45,944 bases of DNA, from assembly GCA_026709025.1 (NCBI GenBank), contig JAPOTT010000014.1:17705-63648 (forward strand), given 5' to 3'. The position numbers and the translations under genes were made by a program. The notes under the pieces were generated by a model. It did no database searches. It was not told the DNA's origin and worked only from the letters and a program-made list of their open reading frames with translations. Below are positions 1 through 9,199 of the stretch, one piece after another. Origin of the DNA: a bacterium. Lineage in GTDB: Bacteria > Actinomycetota > Acidimicrobiia > Acidimicrobiales > Bin134. The first letter of the stretch is position 1, and each line of letters starts with the position of its first letter.

Positions 1-3000
1 AGAAACACTCACACCCGCAGTGTCATCATCAACCACCATCAACGATGCCGGGTTAACAGTCCCACCTAGTAGCGTTCCAGTCACACTCACCGTCTCAGCG
101 CCCTCGTCTGTGCTGTCGTCTGTAGGAGTAAACGTGAAATCCGCATGGCCGCTGTCAGCGCCTGGGGGGATCAATATCTGTAGATCAGCCACTACCTCGT
201 AATCAGTGCCCTTAGTCGCAGAATCAGTGCCATTGCCCACTGCCACAGACACATTCACATGGTCGCTGAAACGCGTGACACCATCTACGGTGGCAGTCAC
301 ACGCACCGTCTTCGCACCACCACCCTCAGCCAAACTGCCCTGCACCCCATCCGTGCCAGTATCAGCATCCACACTCAACGTAATCGCCGAAGGCGCGGCA
401 TCATCATCAGTCACCGTCACATCCACATCAGCAATAGTCGCTCCCTGATAATTAGAATCATCCGAAACCGAAGTATGCGTGACAGCAGACGTGCGCCGGT
501 TATTCGGATTATCAATATTGTCGTTAACACCAATCACGGTCACCGTCTGAGCCACATTCCACGCCGTAGCCCCACTAGGAGTAAACGTCAACGTCTCAGA
601 CGCAGAACCCTCAGTGCCCGGATCGCTACCATCCACAACAACCGCACTCGCAGTACCCGACGTCACGGTAATCGTCACATCATGAGTGGGTGGCGAGGTT
701 AGAACCACCATATAGGTATCGGTACCGCTGTTCTCGGCGACGGTGGTATTAGGCGGTGTTCCCGACTCGGTGATCAGCACCCCTGCGGTGTCGTTATCAG
801 TAATGGTCACGGTGACGGAAGAAGGTTTACCAGCGGTATAACCAGCGGGCAACGTACCCAACTCCAGCACCAGCCACTCAGCACTCTCTGGTTGGGTGTC
901 ATCTACAGCAGTAAGGGTTACCGAATCAGACGTTGCGCCCTCAGCAACAGTGATGCTGCTAGCCGATAAATTAAAGTCGGTGGCTGACGCTGTTGGGTTC
1001 CCTGATGTGCGCATCTGCACAGGGATCGTGATACCGCCGGTGGGTGCCGCTGATCCTAAAGTGGCGGTGACCGTAAGCGTGCCGCCCTCAGTAACCGCGC
1101 CGCTGTTGTTCACCTCCAAAGTAACCACCTTAGAGGGATCAATGCCAACGGTGAACACTGGCGAAAGGGCATACAATGACAACTCCGTAGCTCGCGAAGC
1201 GTTGCCACCACTTAGTGGATTTTGCCCACCCCTAGAATCATTGAGCTTACCGGTGCCTACGTTGCCTCTAACCCCCAGCTGGTTGTTAGAACGTGCCGTT
1301 CCACTGTTGTTGGTACCAGTCCAATAGCCAGCTGCGTCCGGTGAGATGGCCGTGCCATCCTCGTTTCTCGGATTGGCCTCATCATCCCACGTACTATCCC
1401 AAAAATCACCATAGTCATCCGCCACCTTGTTGCCAGCTAGCCAAAAGATCTCCTCACCAGTGCCATCGTCGGTAAGATCAGCATCGTTGTGTGCATCAGC
1501 ATCAACAGTTGCGGTGCTCCCCACTACCCGGAAGAACCCCGCATAAGGCACCACGCTCGCGTGACCCATAGCCGCATGTGCCCTTACGAACGCATCGTAG
1601 TCAGCAATATCGGCAGAAAGAGCATTGCGCTTACCTGAAGTAACGAACAGCAGCCTAAAGCTCTCACCACCAGCTGCCGTCGAAGGCTTCAATGGCCAAT
1701 CAAAAGGCACCACAATGTCACCAACCTCATCGTCGGTAATGCCAAACGAGAACGGTCCACCCGCTGGTGTTGCAATAGACACGTTCACACCCGAAGGCGC
1801 ACGAGAGCTGGTGCCATACGCAACAGTCACATAACGTTGGGTGCGTACCTCATTATTTACTGGCGTAAAACGCAGTGTTGCGGAGGATGCCCCCGATGCT
1901 AATCGCAGCGCTGGGTTCTGCGCGCTGTGCGGTGCTGCAGTCAAAACAGACACCCCCGTTTGAGCAGAAGGTGCTAATGCCCATGTAAAATCATCGGTTA
2001 CCGTTACACCGGTCACGCTCAACGGCACCGTCACCGTCTCATTGCCGGTCAACGCACGTCCTAAAGTGACCGTGAAATCCTTGCTCCCACTATCCTCAGC
2101 CACGTCACCTGTAGGCGCGCTCAAAGCTAACCTCACATTCTCATTTACGCCGTCGTTATCATTGACGGTGACTGTTGCAATGTTTGGTGTACCTACCGTG
2201 TACTTCATATTGACAGGACTAATGAGGTCTGCCAACACCTCAACTGTCACGCCACCATCGGCTTCCTCTGTTTGGTCGTTGTGTGTGGGAACCCTGTAGG
2301 TGGCAGAGGTTTGGCCTCTACGCAACCAACCTGCGCCGTCCTTAACACCAGCATCATCGTTACGAACGAACGCTCCCCTTAGCACCCGAACACTAAACCG
2401 AATATCTTGAATTGCAGGCTTAGTGGCTGTCATCGTAAACACAGCGTTGCTGCCTTCGGTAACAGCAGGGCCTGCCGTGATGCTCAACAATGGCGGATCG
2501 GCATCATCCATGATTGCAACCGAAGCCGAATCCGACGAACCGATAAGATACCCCGAACCTGGTGTCAACATTACGGTAACCGAACCATCTAGCTCGCCCA
2601 ACCTATCGTTGATGGTCGGCACGCTAATGGTTGCTGTGGTTCCACTGAACCTGAGGGTATTGCTACCTGTAGCCACAAAATCACCATCTTGTGTCACTGT
2701 GTAGTGAACCGTGATTGAGGCTGGTGGCGCATTATCGGCGGTCACCGTAAAGACAGCTGACGTCCCCTCAGTAACCGTGCTGCTGCCACTCACGGCCACG
2801 TTTAGCGTGGGCACTACCTCAAACACCGGTGACAAACCGTAAAAAGGGCGCTCTCGCGCACTGTCTAGAACACGTTCATCTATTGGGCCTGTATCCCAAG
2901 CGTCTGCAGCGGCCGTCTCTGCACCACCCGCGCCCACAACCACGTTCCCTGTAGAACCCAAATAAAGACCTCCAGAGTCTGTTCTGGTTCGACATTCGTT

Positions 3001-5571
3001 GCTAATGCCAGTAAACGGCGCAGCAATAAACGACTCCGTACCGCCTGTTTCTAGTTTAATTTTTCCCGTATGAAAATCGTCCTCTGTCCAGCCTCCATTT
3101 TTCTGTTCTTGGCAAAACACCGAGTGACTAGGAGCAATTTGAGTGCCATTAAGCCAGAAAATCGGCGGGCCCATAACATCCAAACCAAGCCGCTGGCGAG
3201 CGTGCGCGTTTTCCGTAGAACCCAATACTTTGAAGTTCCCGATGTAAGGCTTGACAGCCTCATGACCACGCTCAATCAGCGCTGTCTGAATAAATCGGTC
3301 ATAATCGGTAATGTTTGTAGATGTGGCATCACGACTGTTAGAGGTTTTGAACAACAACCGGAATTGATCACCAGAAGTCTTGCTGCTAGGTCTTAAAGCC
3401 CAGTTATACGGCACCTGCACTACCCCGATATCATCATTATTCACAACAAAGCGAACCACACCGCCCCAAAACAGATCCCCAGTAATACCACTCGCGCTCG
3501 GTACACGCTGATCGGTTCCAAAGTCAACTGATACTAACGGCGAACGTCTGTCTACGTTGGGTACAGCAACATAGCTCAAGGTTGCAGTTTGAGCACCTGC
3601 ACCAAACACTAGGCGAGGCTGTGTGTAACTGTCGGCTCCGCTGATACTCAAGCTCACAGCAGCCTGCGAAGATGGATCCAACATCAACATGAAATCTGCT
3701 GCTCCAACACCCGAAACCAACAACGGAACCTCAACCATCTCACCTGTTGTTAGCACACGGCTCAACTCCACAGTGATCGTCTTGGTGCCACCGTTCTCTG
3801 CAACATTGCCTGATTGTGCAGAAACCGACACGCACAGTTCAGCAGACCCACCGCTCACCGTAACATCAGTAGCTGTTGCTTCGCTCTTGGAATCCGCGCC
3901 AACTATGTTTCTGGCAATCACCGAAATGTCGTAATCTCCTGCGGGCAAACCACTAAAGGTGGCCGTCAGGCTAGTTAAATCCGTAACAGTCTTTTGTTGT
4001 TGCTGAATGCACGACTCTTCAGCCACGTTGTTTAACGTCACAACATACTCATGCACGTCTTTATGGCCTTGATTCTCTGGAGCTTCCCAAGTCACCGTAA
4101 CCTGATTGGCAACGCTGGCATCTGTAGTAAGGTTCTTCGGCGCAGTAGGCGGCTGGTTATGCTGCCAAGGGTTCGGGATTTCCGCTAACATGGCAGCTAC
4201 CTTTGTGCCAATCTGAGTTTTTTTCTCCTCATCAGTGAGCTCTGATGAGGCACGCAGAAGTTCCAGGCTCATTGCAAACTGAACGATCTCAACCGGGTTG
4301 TAATACTCACGACCAGCAAAGCCGTTGAAGGCTTGCAACACCATGTAACCATCACCAACACCTGAGCCACGGCCATCCCCATTCACTCCAAAAGTAAGGT
4401 CTAACACCCACTCCCACACATCGTTAAGTTCCGAACGTTGCCAGACACCATCCGCGCCTCGAAACCTATCATAGAAATATTCAGGCACATTGCCTGATAA
4501 GATCTCTGGAAACATTGTGAAATACGACTTATGAGTGGTTGAAGGGCTTATGCCACAGCCTCTCCAATATCCTCCGTCACTAATATGATCAACAAAAGTT
4601 TCTGCAAAGTAACTCGCGGCAAGATCAGCCATTAACTCGAAAATTGGCCCACAGCGTTGAAAGCCATCTTGTGTATTTACTAATTCCTGTAAATACAGGT
4701 ATCCAATAGCATCAGACAGGAAAACACCTTCACCCGCTGGGATGTTTCTAGGTTCAGCTCCAGCAGGACCCACCCAATAGTGATGGTGTATTTCGTGGGC
4801 ATAAGTACCACCACCCTCTGTGGGAATTATAGCCACGCCAAAATGCAAGCTTATAGGCCCAGATATTCCGAAACCATCACCCCCCGTCCAACTCCATCGA
4901 ACAGCGGTACCAGCGCCAGCATTACCTAAGAAAACTGCACGATATTCAGAACTGTCTTGTGCAAATGGCACATTATCCCATCCCTTCCTAAACCAAGGCA
5001 TCGTGGCTTCTGCTAGCTCAACAACCTGCTCAATATGATGGTGAAGCTGCTGGTTCTTTGTCAAAGGCGTAGCCGACACCACGGTAGACGCATCACTCAA
5101 ACTGTCAGTGCCGTAACGCGTAAAAACTCGCACGTCATAAGTCGTTCCGTTTGTGAGGCCGTCTGTCGGACTCCCAATCTGATAGTTGGTGGTAGAAGCA
5201 CCAACCACATCATGGTGCGACGCCGCAGACCAATCCGAAGCACTCGCCTCACGCCACTGCACCCGATAACCGATAGGAGACCCCGTAGTTACCTCATCCC
5301 AAGAAACTTTGAGGATCTTCCCACCCTCTAGCAAATCCTTTCTCCCGTTTTCATCTGGCTCGGTCTCACCGATCTCTTCAATGTACATAAACCCACCCAG
5401 CTCCACCTGCACATTGGAGGGCGCTGGTGGCGGGTCTTGTGCCATAGCAGCAGATGAAAACAAGGTTTGTGTCAATGCCAAGCCCAGCACAAACATTACA
5501 AAGCCACAGCCCCAACAAAAGGCCCGGCGCACCCTGTTGGTGTCAGAGCCAACCTTTTCATGCTGCAACAC
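1..5571 (-). CDS. Giant secreted zinc-metalloprotease-like protein with FN3 and Calx-beta-like repeats (3' end outside window)
   Basis: One open frame of 1,857 codons runs off the left edge. I chose GTG at 5571, which has AAGGGG about 9 bases upstream. GTG 5532 and ATG 5496 are in-frame alternatives; from 5532 the product opens with a textbook signal peptide (MRRAFCWGCG, hydrophobic core, cut after SSAAMA). Then come an FN3-like domain (about residues 50-165) and a domain with HEIHH at residues 259-263 and a candidate third ligand Glu near 311 in ELMADLAASYF, the pattern of a gluzincin-type zinc protease. A second FN3-like domain follows. The rest is a string of Calx-beta-like repeats, many ending in DDD or NDND calcium-type turns, interrupted by two copies of a ~200-residue module (3430-2812 and 1735-1148). 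It is probably a surface or secreted adhesin-protease. The substrate is unknown, and the protease call rests on the motif alone. Confidence 0.85.
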   Translation of the reverse strand, partial: MLQHEKVGSDTNRVRRAFCWGCGFVMFVLGLALTQTLFSSAAMAQDPPPAPSNVQVELGGFMYIEEIGETEPDENGRKDLLEGGKILKVSWDEVTTGSPIGYRVQWREASASDWSAASHHDVVGASTTNYQIGSPTDGLTNGTTYDVRVFTRYGTDSLSDASTVVSATPLTKNQQLHHHIEQVVELAEATMPWFRKGWDNVPFAQDSSEYRAVFLGNAGAGTAVRWSWTGGDGFGISGPISLHFGVAIIPTEGGGTYAHEIHHHYWVGPAGAEPRNIPAGEGVFLSDAIGYLYLQELVNTQDGFQRCGPIFELMADLAASYFAETFVDHISDGGYWRGCGISPSTTHKSYFTMFPEILSGNVPEYFYDRFRGADGVWQRSELNDVWEWVLDLTFGVNGDGRGSGVGDGYMVLQAFNGFAGREYYNPVEIVQFAMSLELLRASSELTDEEKKTQIGTKVAAMLAEIPNPWQHNQPPTAPKNLTTDASVANQVTVTWEAPENQGHKDVHEYVVTLNNVAEESCIQQQQKTVTDLTSLTATFSGLPAGDYDISVIARNIVGADSKSEATATDVTVSGGSAELCVSVSAQSGNVAENGGTKTITVELSRVLTTGEMVEVPLLVSGVGAADFMLMLDPSSQAAVSLSISGADSYTQPRLVFGAGAQTATLSYVAVPNVDRRSPLVSVDFGTDQRVPSASGITGDLFWGGVVRFVVNNDDIGVVQVPYNWALRPSSKTSGDQFRLLFKTSNSRDATSTNITDYDRFIQTALIERGHEAVKPYIGNFKVLGSTENAHARQRLGLDVMGPPIFWLNGTQIAPSHSVFCQEQKNGGWTEDDFHTGKIKLETGGTESFIAAPFTGISNECRTRTDSGGLYLGSTGNVVVGAGGAETAAADAWDTGPIDERVLDSARERPFYGLSPVFEVVPTLNVAVSGSSTVTEGTSAVFTVTADNAPPASITVHYTVTQDGDFVATGSNTLRFSGTTATISVPTINDRLGELDGSVTVMLTPGSGYLIGSSDSASVAIMDDADPPLLSITAGPAVTEGSNAVFTMTATKPAIQDIRFSVRVLRGAFVRNDDAGVKDGAGWLRRGQTSATYRVPTHNDQTEEADGGVTVEVLADLISPVNMKYTVGTPNIATVTVNDNDGVNENVRLALSAPTGDVAEDSGSKDFTVTLGRALTGNETVTVPLSVTGVTVTDDFTWALAPSAQTGVSVLTAAPHSAQNPALRLASGASSATLRFTPVNNEVRTQRYVTVAYGTSSRAPSGVNVSIATPAGGPFSFGITDDEVGDIVVPFDWPLKPSTAAGGESFRLLFVTSGKRNALSADIADYDAFVRAHAAMGHASVVPYAGFFRVVGSTATVDADAHNDADLTDDGTGEEIFWLAGNKVADDYGDFWDSTWDDEANPRNEDGTAISPDAAGYWTGTNNSGTARSNNQLGVRGNVGTGKLNDSRGGQNPLSGGNASRATELSLYALSPVFTVGIDPSKVVTLEVNNSGAVTEGGTLTVTATLGSAAPTGGITIPVQMRTSGNPTASATDFNLSASSITVAEGATSDSVTLTAVDDTQPESAEWLVLELGTLPAGYTAGKPSSVTVTITDNDTAGVLITESGTPPNTTVAENSGTDTYMVVLTSPPTHDVTITVTSGTASAVVVDGSDPGTEGSASETLTFTPSGATAWNVAQTVTVIGVNDNIDNPNNRRTSAVTHTSVSDDSNYQGATIADVDVTVTDDDAAPSAITLSVDADTGTDGVQGSLAEGGGAKTVRVTATVDGVTRFSDHVNVSVAVGNGTDSATKGTDYEVVADLQILIPPGADSGHADFTFTPTDDSTDEGAETVSVTGTLLGGTVNPASLMVVDDDTAGVSVS

Positions 5572-5608
5572 CGAAGTACTACCCCTTGTAGCTAAATAAC
5601 GAGCATAC

Positions 5609-5624
5609 GGGGGGGGGGGGGGGG
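5609..5624. repeat. G16/C16 homopolymer tract upstream of the giant secreted gene
   Basis: Sixteen G on the plus strand, so C16 on the coding strand of the giant secreted gene, 38 bases before its chosen GTG start. The giant gene's frame stays open upstream through the tract back to a TGA near 5740. An ATG at 5672 would enter the gene's frame if the tract were C14 or C17, but with C16 it meets a TAG soon after the tract. This is the layout of a slippage-controlled (phase-variable) start. The tract could instead change promoter spacing. Its length may be misread by sequencing. Confidence 0.85.
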
Positions 5625-5822
5625 AGCAGTGAGATTTCGCGCCAAATGATTGCACGCACTCACACGAGACATGAAAGCGCCCACTAGTTTTCGAGCTAAG
5701 ATCCCCACCACTGCGATTTTCTACCACATCATGCAAGCACCTGCCACCACAAATGCTAGAAATCTCAACTCCACGAAAATGGCGGTGTGGAATACAACAG
5801 ATGGATTAGGTAGCGTTGCAGG

Positions 5823-6311
5823 ATGCCTACTTTTGATGTTTCCTCGGAGTTGGATATGCAGGAGGTTCGCAATGCCGTAGACCAAGCTGCCCGTGAGATT
5901 ACAAGCCGCTACGACTTCAAGGGAACAGACACCGAAATCACCCTGGGTGAAGGAGCCATCACCCTACAATCGTCTAGCGAAGACAGGCTAGCTGCGGGCC
6001 GACAAGTGCTAGAAGAAAAGCTGGTAAGGCGCAAGGTATCTCTCAAAGGGGTAACTTATAGCCCAGTAGCCGATGCAGCTGGCGGGACGGTGCGCCAAGA
6101 AGCAGCTCTGGCTGCAGGCATCTCAGCCGACAAAGCCCGGGAGCTAAACAAGTTCATCAAGAACCTCGGCATAAAGGGTGTCTCCTCACAAACCCAAGGT
6201 GGCCAGCTGCGGGTAAGCGGCAAAAAACGAGACACACTCCAAGAGGTGATCGCATCCCTAAAAGAAGCCGACTTCGCTATCCCCCTACAATTCGGCAACT
6301 TCCGAGACTAA
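5823..6311 (+). CDS. yajQ: YajQ family cyclic-di-GMP-binding protein
   Basis: A 162-residue protein, the usual length for YajQ/UPF0234. It opens with the family's MPTFDVSSELD and carries ITSRYDFKGTD near residues 27-37 and the C-terminal FAIPLQFGNFRD. Family members are small cytoplasmic proteins with two RRM-like folds. Some bind cyclic-di-GMP and act as effectors with transcription factors, but the role differs between species. The gene stands alone on the plus strand, divergent from the giant secreted gene with about 250 bases between them. Its stop codon overlaps that of the convergent AlbA-type gene (CTAA at 6308-6311). Given the surface protein next door a link is tempting, but that is inference. 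Confidence 0.93.
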   Translation: MPTFDVSSELDMQEVRNAVDQAAREITSRYDFKGTDTEITLGEGAITLQSSSEDRLAAGRQVLEEKLVRRKVSLKGVTYSPVADAAGGTVRQEAALAAGISADKARELNKFIKNLGIKGVSSQTQGGQLRVSGKKRDTLQEVIASLKEADFAIPLQFGNFRD

Positions 6312-8080
6312 CCACCGCTGTGTGAATCACCTGCGGGCTGCTCCCGTAGGCGATAGTGAAAACCACGACCGCGACCAACACTAGAACTTGGAACCAGATA
6401 GCCCTCTGCGGCTAGTTCCTTCAGCCGATTCGTGGCCGTGGCCTGAGAAACACCTGTTATCTCGCAATACTCGCCTGACGAAATGCGCCCACGTTCACGC
6501 GTCCATGCTAAGACCCACTCATTAGATTCGTGACTGGTTTGGAGCCCAAGAGCATCTTTGGCTTGCGGGCTAAGCTGCCATGCACTAGGAGTACCACGAG
6601 GCACGGTGATAGGCACTAACAATGGCGCTGCCTGTCTACTCAAGCGATACTTTGCAACTCGGTTTATGGCTGCTTCAGCCTCCACCTGCGAGCGTTGCAA
6701 CATCTGAGCACAAGATTTGCTTGTGAGAAAAGGCGTACGCAGTTGCGCGCCTCGCCAAAGGAGCAACGCAGCATCCACATCATCACGAGCACTCGATGGC
6801 TCCAACTCATAAAACAACTTATACCAATTTTCATTCACTTGGTGCCCGTAGAGGTCTACCCGCACAGCTGGATCTGGCAGATTAGTGATCACAGGTGGAC
6901 GACAACCGATGCGGACCATCTCAGCAAACATCATGTCCATCCCGATACCCTCTTGTTCCACTAAACCCATCAATCGCAATGCGTTCATCAACGTTCTGTA
7001 ACGAGGTACAGACGGGTGGGTAATGATGTTGGCCTCGGTGATGCCACCAATGAGTCCGCCGGGGGAAGTAACTCGGAAGTGGTTGTCTATGTGCTCTACC
7101 ACAGTGGGATGTTGCAAACTCCAGTCTCGATGGCAGACTGCGTTTAATAATGCTTCTCGCAACGACCGCTCTGGGATGGCCCGAATCCTATGTACTTGGA
7201 GTCGATCGGTGATCTCAGTAAAGGGATTGTTGCGGTTCGCCTCTGCTTCAACATCTAGCACCTCTTCAAGCAGCGATCGACCGCCCTCTAGAATTCGCGT
7301 AACGGATGGCCCACCGGGGACCCTTCGATATGTGTAGTCAATAGTCGGCGCAATACGCTCGGCTAATAGCATCTCGCCTGCCATATTCAGATGGCCACTG
7401 GTGCTTGCAATGAGTCCTAGTCGATTAAGCAGGTCTCTTAGGTTCAAGCGAGCCTTTTCCTTATCGATGGTTGCTAGCTGACCCCTTAATGCTTGTTCTG
7501 CACTAGCAGCAACTTCACTGACCAATGTTTGTGATGGCTGATAGGAAGAATCGGCTGCCAAATTGGAAAACAGACCACCCATAAGTTCAGTGATTGTCAC
7601 TGGCACGCATCTCGCATCTACGCGGTGCTTATATTGCTTTTTGTATGCGACTGGTTGAACTGCTTGAGGCACATCCACAACCAGCAGCAAGTGGCTATGC
7701 ATTTCTACGGTCTGCACGTCGACAGTCAACTGGCGTTCAGTCAGATCGTAGATTCTACTTCTCAGCCACTGGGGATCAGTATCAGCTCCGATGACATGCC
7801 CAGACTTGTCATCAACGCCGACAACTAGGGTTCCACCCCCCGGAGAATTAGCCATGCAGGCTGCCTCCTCAGCAAGTTGGTGCGCTGCTTGTTCGTTCTG
7901 CCGGTTTCCAGGAAGAATTGCGCCCTTAGAGTCCCGACGCCCCGCTTCTTCCTTAATATCAACAGCCGCTGACTCTAACTCATTTGCTGCAATCATGCCT
8001 TTGCTTAACTCTCGGAGGACGTGTTCAAGTGCGTCTCGGCGTCGCGGTGGGGACAAGAAGGTAAAAGTTGAGTCGCTCAT
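6308..8080 (-). CDS. AlbA/Schlafen-type ATP-binding transcriptional regulator (COG2865-like)
   Basis: A 590-residue protein. The N-terminal part (about 30-160) matches the Schlafen AlbA_2 DNA-binding type: VDIKEEAGRR, then AACMANSPGGGTLVVGVDD. The middle (about 290-400) resembles the ATP-binding fold found in this family: SLREALLNAVCHRDW, a SPGGL loop and GLVEQEGIGMDMM. The C-terminus (about 525-580) is a winged helix (SSGEYCEITGVSQATATNRL) followed by a GRGRG turn. Proteins of this architecture are usually annotated as RecG-like helicases or regulators; no helicase motifs are visible here. ATG 8080 has GGAGA 5 bases upstream. The promoter region carries tandem palindromes from 8093, so autoregulation is likely. 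Ligand and targets are unknown. Confidence 0.85.
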   Translation of the reverse strand: MSDSTFTFLSPPRRRDALEHVLRELSKGMIAANELESAAVDIKEEAGRRDSKGAILPGNRQNEQAAHQLAEEAACMANSPGGGTLVVGVDDKSGHVIGADTDPQWLRSRIYDLTERQLTVDVQTVEMHSHLLLVVDVPQAVQPVAYKKQYKHRVDARCVPVTITELMGGLFSNLAADSSYQPSQTLVSEVAASAEQALRGQLATIDKEKARLNLRDLLNRLGLIASTSGHLNMAGEMLLAERIAPTIDYTYRRVPGGPSVTRILEGGRSLLEEVLDVEAEANRNNPFTEITDRLQVHRIRAIPERSLREALLNAVCHRDWSLQHPTVVEHIDNHFRVTSPGGLIGGITEANIITHPSVPRYRTLMNALRLMGLVEQEGIGMDMMFAEMVRIGCRPPVITNLPDPAVRVDLYGHQVNENWYKLFYELEPSSARDDVDAALLLWRGAQLRTPFLTSKSCAQMLQRSQVEAEAAINRVAKYRLSRQAAPLLVPITVPRGTPSAWQLSPQAKDALGLQTSHESNEWVLAWTRERGRISSGEYCEITGVSQATATNRLKELAAEGYLVPSSSVGRGRGFHYRLREQPAGDSHSGG

Positions 8081-8092
8081 GCGTTCTCCATG

Positions 8093-8220
8093 TTAGGATT
8101 TTACGAACCATAAAATCCTAACAAAAGCCCCCCAACACCACACACTAGGATTTTACGAACCATAAAATCCTAACAAAAGCCCCCCAACACCACACACTAG
8201 GATTTTACGAGGGATTTTAT
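8093..8220. promoter_or_regulatory. 52-bp tandem repeats carrying palindromic operators
   Basis: TAGGATTTTA begins at 8094, 8146 and 8198, an exact 52-bp period. In the first two units it is followed by CGAACCA and its exact reverse complement: arms 8093-8103/8111-8121 (11 bp) and 8146-8155/8163-8172 (10 bp). The 25-base linker between palindromes (ACAAAAGCCCCCC...CACAC) is repeated too. The third unit is broken: its second half reads GGGATTTTATGG, a direct rather than inverted copy. The array sits between htpX and the AlbA-type gene, 13 bases before that gene's start, so it is probably an operator array for the regulator. Hairpins in the leader RNA are an alternative. Confidence 0.85.
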
Positions 8221-8249
8221 GGCCTGCGGGCTGCAACCCACAAGGGTGC

Positions 8250-9110
8250 TTAGTACGCCTGAGGCACCCAGTCGCCTGCACGGAGACGGCGAACTCGCTC
8301 TTCTGCGGGTGGATGTGTGCTGAACATGGCACGGAAATGCGCTCTTCCCGTAAGAGGGTTCACGATGTAGTGAGAAGCCTGCTCTACAGGCACATTTACG
8401 GGGATACGCTGAGAAGCGCTGTTGAGCTTCTCCAATGCCCTTGCCAGAGGCTCACCATCTCCAATTAACTGTGCAGCTGTAGCATCAGCTTGGTACTCCC
8501 GTGTACGGCTGATGGCCATCTGAATCAAGCTAGCAGCAATGGGCGCCAAGATGGAGGCCACCAAAACACCCACGATATCGGCCATACCCCGATCCCTATC
8601 GCGCCCTCCAAACAAGATCATTCCCCACAGGGCCATCCGCGAGGCAAAGGTAATGGCCATCGCCACGGCAGCAGCCACCGACCCGATGAGAATGTCCCTG
8701 TTGCGAATGTGAGCGAGTTCGTGAGCTAGCACGCCGCGGATCTCATCCCAGTTGAGGTGATTGATCAACCCCTCGGTAATAGCTACCGCAGCGTGATTGG
8801 GGTTGCGCCCTGTGGCAAACGCGTTGGGCTGCGGATTTGGGCTCACATAGAGCTTGGGCATGGGCATGTTGGCTTTGGCTGTAAGCTCCTGCATGATGGC
8901 GTGATACTTGGGGAGTTGTTCGGGGGTTACCTCAACAGCCCGGGCCGACGAGATAGCCAAGCGGTCGCTAAACCAATACGAGCCACCAACTATTACCACA
9001 GCAATCACAGAACCAATAATGAGCCCGCTGCTACCTCCTAGCAGTCCACCAACAACCACAAACAGCGCAGCCATCAGCACCAGCAGTAGAAATGTTTTTA
9101 ACGTGTTCAT
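8250..9110 (-). CDS. htpX: Membrane zinc metalloprotease HtpX
   Basis: HtpX is an inner-membrane zinc protease that degrades damaged membrane proteins. The 286-residue product starts [10 protein letters not shown], the usual HtpX start, followed by two hydrophobic segments (about 5-23 and 28-44). HELAH is at 130-134 and the third zinc ligand is Glu205 in [10 protein letters not shown], with further membrane segments between them (about 140-165 and 180-200). I preferred ATG 9110, preceded by GGGAG 11 bases upstream; a TTG at 9128 would add six residues. The gene is upstream of the AlbA-type regulator on the same strand, separated by the 52-bp repeat array, so they are probably separate units. 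Confidence 0.95.
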   Translation of the reverse strand: MNTLKTFLLLVLMAALFVVVGGLLGGSSGLIIGSVIAVVIVGGSYWFSDRLAISSARAVEVTPEQLPKYHAIMQELTAKANMPMPKLYVSPNPQPNAFATGRNPNHAAVAITEGLINHLNWDEIRGVLAHELAHIRNRDILIGSVAAAVAMAITFASRMALWGMILFGGRDRDRGMADIVGVLVASILAPIAASLIQMAISRTREYQADATAAQLIGDGEPLARALEKLNSASQRIPVNVPVEQASHYIVNPLTGRAHFRAMFSTHPPAEERVRRLRAGDWVPQAY

Positions 9111-9199
9111 ACCCAGAATCACTCCCAAACTGATAGTGGGAAAATCGCTAATGCTTTCCCCTTCATCAGGCTATCGCGCAATGCTACCAACTGTATCGC

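Noticed and set aside
3051-3275. Minus-strand frame of 74 codons
   Set aside because: It lies in another frame of the giant gene, whose translation here (GHEAVKPYIGNFKVLGST) is clearly the coding one.
20-3934. Several plus-strand frames of 60-150 codons (for example 896-1327 and 1625-1834)
   Set aside because: They are antisense to the continuous giant gene, share one phase, and translate to low-complexity Ser/Pro/Val strings without ribosome sites.
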